Positions 57,429 through 64,000 of a DNA stretch of 64,000 bases are shown piece by piece. How positions within the stretch are numbered: the stretch's first letter is position 1; each line of letters begins with the position of its first letter. A program made the translations under genes and the position numbers. Source of the DNA: a virus; IMG/VR virus record IMGVR_UViG_3300031963_000016, positions 97,712 to 161,711 of that record. The stretch is one strand, 5' to 3'. The notes under the pieces were generated by a model. That model was given only the letters and a program-made list of their open reading frames with translations, was not told where the DNA came from and searched no databases.

Positions 57429-57869
57429 ATGGAACATGTTGCTGCTTTACAAGTGAGTCTAGGAAATACTTTTGTTATGTATTTCAAAGCACACTCATAT
57501 CATTGGAATGTCGAGGGTTCTGACTTTGCTCAGTATCACGACTTCTTAGGTAAACTATATGAAGAATTGTATGGTGCAGTAGATCCTATGGCAGAAGAAC
57601 TTCGTGCTTTAGATGTATATGCACCACAAAGTTTAGACGCTATGGTTAGACTTTCTACAATTGAAGAGGATTCTGAAAGACCAACTAAACCAGCAGAAAT
57701 GTTTGGTAAGTTATTGGCTGCAAATAACGAGGTCATTGAATCCCTAAATAAATTATTCAAGGCAGCTGATGCTGCAAACGAACAGGGGCTAGCAGATTTT
57801 GCTGCTGGAAGAATAGATATTCACAAGAAACACGGATGGATGTTAAGATCCTTCATGAGAGGCGAATAA
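57429..57869 (+). CDS. Dps/ferritin-like protein
   Basis: 146 aa four-helix pattern. FKAHSYHWNVEGSDFAQYHD near residue 20 matches the Dps ferroxidase/first-helix signature (HWNV-G--F---H), followed by FLGKLYEELYGAVDPMAEEL. The last helix is RIDIHKKHGWMLRSFM. Dps proteins bind and shield DNA and oxidise iron. No capsid-targeting-like leader is visible, but its neighbours have one. Slightly shorter than bacterial Dps (about 160 aa). Confidence 0.72.
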   Translation: MEHVAALQVSLGNTFVMYFKAHSYHWNVEGSDFAQYHDFLGKLYEELYGAVDPMAEELRALDVYAPQSLDAMVRLSTIEEDSERPTKPAEMFGKLLAANNEVIESLNKLFKAADAANEQGLADFAAGRIDIHKKHGWMLRSFMRGE

Positions 57870-59230
57870 TGAAATCTTATAAAGAAATCGCAGAAGCATT
57901 AAAAGGTAAACAACACAAGATCGATAAGAACAAAAATGGTCAGATCGATGCTCACGACTTCAAACTTCTTCGTAAAGAAGAATCAGAACAAGTTGAACTA
58001 GATGAAATCTCTTCTCAGCTAGCTGGTCGTTACTACCAGAAAGCAGCACAAGACCAAATCAATAAGAAAGGTCTTAAGGGTGCTCTAAAAGATACAAAGA
58101 GTAAAAGAGCCGAAGGTATGAATCGTGCATTAGATCGTGTGCTTAAGAAAGAAGAAGTAAAAGAATCAGAAGAGCGTATGGCTCGTTCAGATTATAAAGT
58201 TTCTCCATCTGGTCGTAAATCTCATAAAGAAATCGTTTTTAGCACTGGTACTGAAAAGGAAGACGATGAAAAGGAAGGAATGAAAGAAGCAGCACCGCCA
58301 GGATTTGAAGGTACTGTTAAAGCAATGAAGAAGAAAAAAGAGATCGACAATCCTTACGCATTGGCATGGTCAATGTACAAGAAAGGATACAAAAGTCATA
58401 AGAATGCAGACGGCACAATGAAAGAAGAAGAAAAGAAACAAACTCCTCCACCATTTGATGGTCCATACAAAAAAGTTTCTGGAACAGTTACTGATAAATC
58501 TGGTGCAAAACATACACCAATGTCAAATGTTCGTCATCTTGCTCGCATGGCAATGAAGAAACAGATGAAGGAAGAAGCAGAACAGATTGATGAGACAATT
58601 AAAACTACTCATGAAGATCCTTTAGTTACAGTTCATGATAAAGATGGTCTTCATACTCATGCAAATCTATCAGTAGCTAATAACATCTTTGGAACCAAAG
58701 TGAAACATACTGAAGTGCATGCTGGCGCAGTTAATACAAAAAATCGTGAAGGTAAACCTCTGAAGTTTGCTATCTCTAAGCATCACGCACAAGCAGTGAA
58801 AGACGAAGAAAAATTTAAAAAACAATTTGGTGAACAGGCACCAGTTGCTCCAGTTCCAGGAGACAAATGGAAGTCTCATGCAGTTATGGTTAATGGCAAA
58901 CAGCGTGTTGTTGTTGATCGCAAAAACGTAAAAAATTATCCAGAACATGAAGGATGGAAAGAAGTCTCTCCAGGTATGAAATTAAAAGAGGATGAAGATG
59001 TTAAATTTTCATACGCAGAAATAATGCTGATGCTCGAAGTAGAATTTGATAAGAGTGGTCGTTATGTTCACAGGGGAACATATGGTTCTGAATTTGCAAA
59101 AAGAGAACGTGAAAAAGATGAAAAGGGTTTTGACGCAGATGATAAACCTTTAACAGTTTCAACACAAAAACGAGGTCGTGGTAGACCAGCAGGATCTAAG
59201 TCTGGTGCTCGTGGACCTAGAATCAAGTAA
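57869..59230 (+). CDS. Head-associated protein with EF-hand loop and AT-hook-like tail
   Basis: 453 aa from ATG 57869 overlapping the Dps-like stop (TAATG). The leader is KSYKEIAEALKGK with an IAE/A site. Residues about 20-31 (DKNKNGQIDAHDF) form a canonical EF-hand calcium loop. APPGFEGTVKAMKKKKEIDN and the following SMYKKGYKSHK are a motif found in many phage head proteins. The C-terminus has KRGRGRPAGSKSGARGP, an AT-hook-like minor-groove binder. Linkers are Glu/Lys-rich. Probably DNA-associated inside the capsid. Confidence 0.7.
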   Translation: MKSYKEIAEALKGKQHKIDKNKNGQIDAHDFKLLRKEESEQVELDEISSQLAGRYYQKAAQDQINKKGLKGALKDTKSKRAEGMNRALDRVLKKEEVKESEERMARSDYKVSPSGRKSHKEIVFSTGTEKEDDEKEGMKEAAPPGFEGTVKAMKKKKEIDNPYALAWSMYKKGYKSHKNADGTMKEEEKKQTPPPFDGPYKKVSGTVTDKSGAKHTPMSNVRHLARMAMKKQMKEEAEQIDETIKTTHEDPLVTVHDKDGLHTHANLSVANNIFGTKVKHTEVHAGAVNTKNREGKPLKFAISKHHAQAVKDEEKFKKQFGEQAPVAPVPGDKWKSHAVMVNGKQRVVVDRKNVKNYPEHEGWKEVSPGMKLKEDEDVKFSYAEIMLMLEVEFDKSGRYVHRGTYGSEFAKREREKDEKGFDADDKPLTVSTQKRGRGRPAGSKSGARGPRIK

Positions 59231-59247
59231 TTTAAAGGAGAAAACAA

Positions 59248-59775
59248 ATGGCACTATGGACAAATGTTGATGAAGAAGCAGGTAAACCAAAATACCTATC
59301 TTCAGGTGATCTAGCAAACACAGTTGGTATTAATGCTGAAGAAGCGACTGCTAACGGACTTACTGCTGGTTGGAATTTAAAATCAACTGGCTCTGGTGGT
59401 CGCAGCGGTCGTGTATTCCACGAAGTATTAGTTGCGATGGGTTCAATGACTGGTGACAATGATACTATTGCACCAGAAATCACTATCACTGTACAACCAG
59501 CTAATCAATCTGTTACTGCACCAGCAACTGCTACATTTAGCGTAACTGCTACTCGTACTGGTACTGGTTCATTAACTTATCAGTGGCAGATTCAGCAAGA
59601 AGGTGCTGGTGCATGGGTTGACATCTCTGGCGCAACTTCTGCATCATACACTACTGGCGCAACAGCGACTGGTGATGGCGCAGGTGCAACAGATGGTGAC
59701 AAGTATCGTGTTCTAGTATCTCTAGCTGGCGCTGACACTAAGACTTCTAACGCAGCAACTCTAACAGTAGCGTAA
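59248..59775 (+). CDS. Ig-like decoration protein (Hoc-like)
   Basis: 175 aa with an AAAGGAG site. The N-terminal part (ALWTNVDEEAGKPKYLSSGD to about 80) is a capsid- or virion-associated domain. Residues about 85-175 form an immunoglobulin-like domain (VQPANQSVTAPATATFSVTA, LTYQWQIQQ, GDKYRVLVSLAGADTKTSNA). Ig domains on phage heads, such as T4 Hoc, bind surfaces weakly. Codons are C-ending more often than in neighbours, as in gp23, suggesting high expression. Confidence 0.75.
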   Translation: MALWTNVDEEAGKPKYLSSGDLANTVGINAEEATANGLTAGWNLKSTGSGGRSGRVFHEVLVAMGSMTGDNDTIAPEITITVQPANQSVTAPATATFSVTATRTGTGSLTYQWQIQQEGAGAWVDISGATSASYTTGATATGDGAGATDGDKYRVLVSLAGADTKTSNAATLTVA

Positions 59776-59782
59776 TAAATAC
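59775..59782 (+). promoter_or_regulatory. Late-type promoter motif after the Ig-like gene
   Basis: ATAAATAC overlaps the region just after the stop codon and precedes the gene at 59829 by about 47 bases, with a terminator hairpin between. Confidence 0.35.
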
Positions 59783-59789
59783 ATTATGA

Positions 59790-59812
59790 GAGGGGATGGA
59801 TGGCATCCCCTC
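59790..59812 (+). terminator. Hairpin terminator after the Ig-like gene
   Basis: An 8-bp stem (GAGGGGAT 59790-59797, ATCCCCTC 59805-59812) with a 7-base loop, followed by ATTTATG. The T run is short, so termination may be partial. Confidence 0.7.
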
Positions 59813-59828
59813 ATTTATGTGAGATGTT

Positions 59829-60209
59829 ATGGTTAGTGAAAAACTGAACGAAGGTAATTTTCTTGTCTATGCAATGCATCACTATGATAACCCACAGTGT
59901 CATAGTCTTGCAGAATTTGAAGAAGATATAAAAAGATTTTTGTATCTAAAGAAACTTTTATCTAGATACAAAAACAATGGTGAATTAAGGGAGCGTTTAA
60001 TCCTTAATCATATCATTGTTCTTTACAATATCTTTGGAGAAGCAGCGACAAAAATGTTATTTTATAAGATAGAAAAAGATTGTTGGAATATATTAGTAAC
60101 ATTCCTAGTCTATCTTAATAGAATGCCAGAAGTTGTTACAGAGTACGGAATCACATTATCAGATATTGTTCTTGACGAACATATTATATCGATACTAAGG
60201 AAGATATGA
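59829..60209 (+). CDS. Conserved phage protein of unknown function
   Basis: 126 aa, helical. FLVYAMHHYDNPQCHSLAEF, EEDIKRFLYLKKLLSRYKNN and LILNHIIVLYNIFGEAATKM, KMLFYKIEKDCW are widely conserved in T4-like marine phages and other large myoviruses. It overlaps the next gene by four bases. Proteins of this type are found next to virion genes; function is not known. Confidence 0.65.
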   Translation: MVSEKLNEGNFLVYAMHHYDNPQCHSLAEFEEDIKRFLYLKKLLSRYKNNGELRERLILNHIIVLYNIFGEAATKMLFYKIEKDCWNILVTFLVYLNRMPEVVTEYGITLSDIVLDEHIISILRKI

Positions 60210-60715
60210 GTCGCATTGTAGACAATCTATTAGCCTATAAAGTTCTCTCAATGTTAGTAACTAACTTTGAAGATACAAAGGCATTTAAATTAGGTATTAT
60301 CGACAAAAACGGTAAGAACCTAAAGAAAGTTAGCACTCTTAAAACTTCTGAAGAGAAAGATTCTTACACCTATTTGCATCGTCTTGTTTTTAATATGAAA
60401 AAAATTATTAATAAGATTGGTGGCGAAAATAAACTTAAATCTTTAGTTGCAGCACTGTGGTTGGTAAAAGAATATTATGAGTCTGGCAGTCGCTCAACAG
60501 CATTAATGGAAGAAAAATTTGACAAGGTTATGAAACTATTGGATAATAGAGTGTCCCTTGTTGAAGAAGAGATTATCGTTACAAAATTCCTTAAAGAAGA
60601 AGCACCAGTTAATTCTACTGCTGGTGTTAGTGTGAATGAACCTGTTATAAAGAAAAAAGAGATAAAGAAATATCAGGTTATGGCTAGGAGAAAACCTGTA
60701 AATGTTTCTGCTTAG
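60206..60715 (+). CDS. Conserved virion-region protein
   Basis: 169 aa. RIVDNLLAYKVLSMLVTNFE, TKAFKLGIIDKNGKNLKKVS and a C-terminal VTKFLKEEAPVNSTAGVSVN followed by a basic end. The family is common in marine T4-like phages beside structural genes. It overlaps the following membrane protein by 14 bases. A structural role is likely but unproven. Confidence 0.65.
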   Translation: MSRIVDNLLAYKVLSMLVTNFEDTKAFKLGIIDKNGKNLKKVSTLKTSEEKDSYTYLHRLVFNMKKIINKIGGENKLKSLVAALWLVKEYYESGSRSTALMEEKFDKVMKLLDNRVSLVEEEIIVTKFLKEEAPVNSTAGVSVNEPVIKKKEIKKYQVMARRKPVNVSA

Positions 60716-61163
60716 TTTTGTACCTGATGCATTAATACAATTAGTAGTTAATGGTGTCTTAATTGCAGGCATCATTGGTTGTGTTGTATCTTTCTTTTTT
60801 GGTTTCTTTGTGAGATGGATGCCATGGATTATTCCATACCGAATGCTTCTTCAAATTGTAGGTTTAGTCCTACTAATCGTTGGAGTTTATTTCAAAGGTG
60901 GTGTTGGTGTTGAACTAGAATGGCGTGAGCGAGTTCGTATTGCAGAAGAAAAAGTTAGAATAGCTGAAGAAAAATCTAAAGAAGTTAATACAGTTATACA
61001 AAAAGTATATGTAGATAAAATTAAAACTGTAAAAGATACACAAATTGTAGTACAAGAAAAAATTGTAGAAAAAGAAAAAATTATTGATGCTGAATGTAAA
61101 GTAACAAAGGATGTTATAGACATTCATAATCAAGCAGCAAAGAATCCTGGAGATAAAAAGTGA
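60702..61163 (+). CDS. Membrane protein with coiled coil, candidate inner-membrane spanin
   Basis: 153 aa. Two hydrophobic segments (about 8-33 and 44-63) are followed by a charged coiled coil (ERVRIAEEKVRIAEEKSKEV onward) reaching the C-terminus. The gene overlaps a lipoprotein gene at 61160 with a GTG start, the layout of Rz/Rz1 spanin pairs that fuse the inner and outer membranes at lysis. Most i-spanins have one membrane segment, so the second is unusual. Confidence 0.6.
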   Translation: MFLLSFVPDALIQLVVNGVLIAGIIGCVVSFFFGFFVRWMPWIIPYRMLLQIVGLVLLIVGVYFKGGVGVELEWRERVRIAEEKVRIAEEKSKEVNTVIQKVYVDKIKTVKDTQIVVQEKIVEKEKIIDAECKVTKDVIDIHNQAAKNPGDKK

Positions 61164-61426
61164 AAAAACTTCTTATCATTTTTCCAGCAATCTTATTAAG
61201 TGGATGTATAACATTTGGTTCTACACCTGTTCGTCAAAAATTTCCAGATGTTCCACCTGAATTATTAAAAAGTTGCCCAGATCTCCAAAATGTTGGAGAA
61301 ACAGATAAACTTTCTGAAGTTCTTAAAATTGTAAATGAAAACTATTCGAAATATCATGAGTGTCGTGTTGCTGTTGAGACATGGATTGAATGGTATAAAA
61401 CACAAAAACAACTTTTTAATAAGTAA
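61160..61426 (+). CDS. Lipoprotein, candidate outer-membrane spanin (Rz1-like)
   Basis: 88 aa, GTG start with GGAG upstream. The signal peptide KKLLIIFPAILLSGC has a clear lipobox (LLSGC, Cys15). The mature part contains Pro-rich FPDVPPELLKSCPDLQNV, a pattern seen in Rz1-like proteins of marine phages, and ends in a helix. Its overlap with the coiled-coil membrane protein supports a two-component spanin. Confidence 0.68.
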   Translation: MKKLLIIFPAILLSGCITFGSTPVRQKFPDVPPELLKSCPDLQNVGETDKLSEVLKIVNENYSKYHECRVAVETWIEWYKTQKQLFNK

Positions 61427-61794
61427 TGGAATCGAATATGCTAGATGTAGAAAGAATTGTGCGAATGGAGACACAAGTAGAAACAATCAAAGAAGATTTA
61501 CACGAAGTTAAGAATGATATTAAAGAACTTCATTCTCGTATTACAACTGGCAATAGAGAGATTGTAGACAAAATGGATGATATGCAAACTAGACTAGAGC
61601 ATAAGATGAATGCTCAAGCAGAAGTTGCAAAACAACAACACGAATCAATTAGTGAAGAAATTAAAAAAGATCTTGAACAAATAGATGGGCGTGTATCATC
61701 ATTAGAGCAGTGGAAATGGTATGTAGTTGGTGGGGCTGTCGTTGTTGGGTTTCTTCTTGCAACTGTTGTAGATTTATCTAAGATACTAAATTAA
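61426..61794 (+). CDS. Coiled-coil protein with C-terminal membrane segment (XhlA-like)
   Basis: 122 aa. A long coiled coil (about 8-95) is followed by one membrane helix, WYVVGGAVVVGFLLATVVDL, at the C-terminus, as in XhlA/hemolysin-type phage lysis proteins. It starts in the lipoprotein stop (TAATG); an internal ATG four codons later is possible. No endolysin or clear holin is seen in this window. Confidence 0.62.
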   Translation: MESNMLDVERIVRMETQVETIKEDLHEVKNDIKELHSRITTGNREIVDKMDDMQTRLEHKMNAQAEVAKQQHESISEEIKKDLEQIDGRVSSLEQWKWYVVGGAVVVGFLLATVVDLSKILN

Positions 61795-61797
61795 AAT

Positions 61798-61836
61798 TTG
61801 CTTTGTAATGTGTTATGAGGTAAACTTATTACCTCA
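61798..61836 (+). promoter_or_regulatory. Sigma70-type promoter with -10 in a hairpin, before gp61
   Basis: -35 TTGCTT (61798-61803), 17 bases, -10 TAAACT (61821-61826). The -10 lies in an 8-bp stem-loop (TGAGGTAA 61816-61823, loop ACTTA, TTACCTCA 61829-61836), closely similar in build to the hairpin before uvsY. Confidence 0.6.
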
Positions 61837-61848
61837 GGTGGAGTTATT

Positions 61849-62877
61849 ATGCTATACATTGATGCAAAGTATGCCCAAATTCTGGGCAGTCGCTTGCGAA
61901 ATTTCAAACAAAAGAAAGATTATCTCTGGAACTATTCGTGTCCAGTGTGCGGTGACTCATCTAAAAATAAGTTAAAGGCACGAGGCTATATCTATCGTGC
62001 AAAAACTGATTTGTTTGTGAAATGCCACAATTGTAGTTACGGCACAAATCTTGGTAACCTTATTAAGTATGTTGATCCAATTCTTTACGATGAATATGTA
62101 TTAGAAAGATATAAAGCAGGTGCAACAAAATATAATGATCATAAAAATATAGAAGATACATCTGTTGTAATAGAACAAAAGCCTAATTTACTCACGGATT
62201 CTATTCTCGAATCATTAAAAGCATTAAATGAATTACCAGTATCTCATCCTGCTGTTCAGTATGTAATAAAAAGAAAGATTCCAAAAGACAAGTGGAATCT
62301 TTTGTATTTTGCACCGAAGTTTAAAGCATTCACCAATTCGGTGACACCTAAGTTTGTAGAGCCAATTGAAGGTGAACATCCACGGATGATAATTCCATTT
62401 TTTACTCCTGCTGGTAAATGTTTTGCGTTTCAAGCAAGAGCATATGGGGATGAAGAGCCTAAGTATTATACCATCAAGGTGGATGAGACTCAGGAAAAGA
62501 TTTATGGACTTGAAAGGATAGATTATGGCAAACGTATACTTGTGGTTGAAGGACCAATTGATTCGTTGTTTCTACCAAATGCAGTGGCTGTATCAGGAGC
62601 AAGTTTTGACACCCCTACTATTCGTAGCATTCTTACTAATGCTACGATTGTGATGGATAATGAGCCAAGAAATAAAGATATTGTTAAACAATTAGAGAAG
62701 TATATTGAGTTAGGTTATTCTGTTTGTATGTTTCCAGATTTTATTATGCAAAAAGATATCAATGAAATGATTTTACATGGTGGAATGACTGCTGATGAAA
62801 TCACGAATCTCATAAATACAAACACCTATACTGGTATGGAAGCGAAGTTAAAATTTAGTACATGGAGAAAAATGTGA
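61849..62877 (+). CDS. gp61: DNA primase gp61
   Basis: 342 aa, exactly the length of T4 gp61. The N-terminal zinc finger is CPVCGDSS and CHNC (about 30-58). The TOPRIM domain has KRILVVEGPIDSLFLPNAVA and IVMDNEPRNKD. Further conserved parts are PRMIIPFFTPAGKCFAFQAR and CMFPDFIMQKDINEMILHG. It makes primers at the fork together with gp41. The 3' end overlaps thyX. Confidence 0.94.
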   Translation: MLYIDAKYAQILGSRLRNFKQKKDYLWNYSCPVCGDSSKNKLKARGYIYRAKTDLFVKCHNCSYGTNLGNLIKYVDPILYDEYVLERYKAGATKYNDHKNIEDTSVVIEQKPNLLTDSILESLKALNELPVSHPAVQYVIKRKIPKDKWNLLYFAPKFKAFTNSVTPKFVEPIEGEHPRMIIPFFTPAGKCFAFQARAYGDEEPKYYTIKVDETQEKIYGLERIDYGKRILVVEGPIDSLFLPNAVAVSGASFDTPTIRSILTNATIVMDNEPRNKDIVKQLEKYIELGYSVCMFPDFIMQKDINEMILHGGMTADEITNLINTNTYTGMEAKLKFSTWRKM

Positions 62878-63554
62878 AAGTACAATTGATTAGTTATTCA
62901 GAACCTGCTAGCACTATGCCAGCAGACATTGATAATGTGCAAGACCTAATTGCGTTTTGCGCCAGAGTCTCAAATCCTTCCAACCAAACAAACACAGAAA
63001 CATCAGAGAAGTTAATTCGTTATCTTATCAAACACAAACATTGGTCACCACTTGAAATGGTTAGTGTTTGTTTAGAAATTGAAACAACTCGTGATATTGC
63101 TCGCCAAATATTACGACATCGCTCTTTTTCGTTTCAAGAATTTTCCCAGCGTTATGCAGACCCAACTAAAGATTTAGATTTTGTCATTCGTGACGCACGA
63201 CTACAAGATACAAAAAACAGACAAAACTCTGTTGAGATGGATATACATAATGATGAACATCGACAAATTGCTTATCAGTGGGAAAATCTTCAACGTGATC
63301 TGATTCAAAGAACGAGAGATGTATATGCTTGGGCAATCACCAAAGGTATTGCTAAAGAACAAGCAAGAGCAGTTCTACCAGAAGGACTAACTGTTTCTCG
63401 TTTATACATGAATGGCACACTTAGAAGTTGGGTGCACTTTATTGAGTTGCGCAGTGGCAATGGTACACAGAAAGAACACATGTTGGTTGCACAAGAGTGC
63501 GCAAAGGTTATCGCCAAAGTATTTCCGATGGCGAATGAATTCGTAAATCAATAA
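62874..63554 (+). CDS. thyX: Flavin-dependent thymidylate synthase ThyX
   Basis: 226 aa from GTG 62874 with GGAG (62864-62867); an in-frame ATG at 62862 would cover that site. The ThyX motif RHRSFSFQEFSQRYA, LIKHKHWSPLEMVSVCLEIE, and EQARAVLPEGLTVSRLYMNG and LRSWVHFIELR are clear. It makes dTMP from dUMP and so supplies thymine for replication. It overlaps gp61 by four bases and precedes ribonucleotide reductase. Confidence 0.95.
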   Translation: MKVQLISYSEPASTMPADIDNVQDLIAFCARVSNPSNQTNTETSEKLIRYLIKHKHWSPLEMVSVCLEIETTRDIARQILRHRSFSFQEFSQRYADPTKDLDFVIRDARLQDTKNRQNSVEMDIHNDEHRQIAYQWENLQRDLIQRTRDVYAWAITKGIAKEQARAVLPEGLTVSRLYMNGTLRSWVHFIELRSGNGTQKEHMLVAQECAKVIAKVFPMANEFVNQ

Positions 63555-63575
63555 TAATAAAATTCGGAGTAGCAT

Positions 63576-64000
63576 ATGGAAAGTGTCGTGCATGGCATTA
63601 AGGTCGATTATTCTCGTGATGAGTTGTTCGATGAATTGGGTAAAACAAGATTAAAAGAAAGTTACATGAGAGAAGAGGAAACTTCTCCACAAGAAAGATT
63701 CGCATATGTTTCGTCTAAATTTGGTAGTAATGCTGCTCATGCTCAACGCTTGTACGACTATTCCTCCAAGCACTGGTTGTCGTATTCAACTCCAATCCTC
63801 TCGTTCGGTAGAAGCAAACGTGGATTGCCAATTAGTTGTTTTTTAAATTATATTGAAGATACTGCGGAGGGTTTAGTTGATAATCTTAGTGAAACTAATT
63901 GGCTTAGTATGCTTGGTGGCGGTGTTGGCATTGGTTTTGGTATTCGTTCGGCAGATGATAAATCAACTGGAGTTATGCCTCACCTCAAGATTTACGATGC
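63576..64000 (+). CDS. nrdA: Ribonucleotide reductase large subunit NrdA (partial, N-terminal)
   Basis: It starts at ATG 63576 with CGGAG upstream and runs off the right edge after 141 codons. RFAYVSSKFGSNAAHAQRLY, LSYSTPILSFGRSKRGLPIS and CFLNYIEDTAEGLVDNL match the class I alpha subunit, including the redox Cys in ISCFLNY and the MLGGGVGIGFGIRS loop. With thioredoxin at 40321 and ThyX it forms the phage deoxynucleotide supply. Confidence 0.9.
   Translation, partial: MESVVHGIKVDYSRDELFDELGKTRLKESYMREEETSPQERFAYVSSKFGSNAAHAQRLYDYSSKHWLSYSTPILSFGRSKRGLPISCFLNYIEDTAEGLVDNLSETNWLSMLGGGVGIGFGIRSADDKSTGVMPHLKIYD

Noticed and set aside
1-64000. tRNA genes, integrase or attachment sites
   Set aside because: No cloverleaf with a TTC-loop pattern, integrase motif or long direct repeat was recognised while reading both strands. 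A dedicated tRNA scan would be needed to exclude them fully.

Overview
The window is a continuous stretch of an AT-rich, T4-like tailed-phage (myovirus) genome of the marine cyanophage/pelagiphage type. The evidence is an almost complete T4 core: neck, terminase, sheath, tube, portal, prohead protease, scaffold and capsid genes, followed by UvsY/W/X, gp55, gp46/47, gp45/44/62, RegA, gp43, gp41 and gp61. Nearly every gene is on the + strand and most overlap or abut (ATGA and TAATG junctions). There are marine T4-like accessories (CobS-like ATPase, Hsp20, Sm-like proteins, ThyX, thioredoxin) but no photosynthesis genes, so the host cannot be fixed. I see no tRNA, CRISPR array or integrase.

Layout. 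1-13,906: end of a glycine-rich virion protein, then gp13-14-15-17-18-19-20, prohead core, gp21-22-23 and a second tube-fold protein. 13,969-22,769: recombination and late transcription (UvsY, UvsW, Sm-like, gp55, an AAA ATPase, gp47, a phosphoribosyltransferase, a free-standing HNH endonuclease, gp46). 22,883-27,843: a MoxR/VWA pair (CobS-like ATPase plus a VWA protein with an HExxH motif) and winged-helix-like proteins. 27,930-31,074: clamp, clamp loader and RegA. 31,081-37,220: structured leader, Hsp20 and many small early-type genes around a DNA ligase and a SWIM-finger protein. 37,220-43,300: DexA-like exonuclease, DNA polymerase, thioredoxin, UvsX, helicase. 43,311-48,007: a tightly coupled cassette of TET/JBP-type dioxygenase, class II glutamine amidotransferase, GNAT-like acetyltransferase, amino acid:DNA transferase (aGPT-Pplase) family protein, an unknown protein and a P-loop kinase. 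48,032-59,230: metalloprotease-like and nuclease-like proteins, then a battery of proteins whose N-termini resemble T4 capsid-targeting sequences. 59,248-61,794: Ig-like decoration protein, conserved virion proteins and a spanin-type lysis cluster. 61,849-64,000: primase, ThyX and the start of ribonucleotide reductase.

The most interesting system is the 43.3-48.0 kb cassette, which reads as a post-replicative DNA base hypermodification pathway, most simply on thymine. The dioxygenase and the acetyltransferase end in the same Ser-Leu-Glu-x-Phe tail as the phage's own DNA polymerase, and the transferase has a weaker version. gp55 carries a related motif. This suggests that the sliding clamp tethers modification to new DNA. 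The block that follows looks like a capsid-packaged set of nucleic-acid enzymes and DNA-binding proteins.

Transcription signals fall into three visible classes. One is a near-identical sigma70-type promoter (TTGTCT, 17 bases, TATAAT or AATAAT), often preceded by TAGGGTTATT or a terminator. The second is sigma70-type promoters whose -10 lies in a hairpin, placed before uvsY, 45, 44, 41 and 61. The third is late-type TAAATA motifs before structural genes. All functional statements are inferences from reading the sequence; no database search was run.
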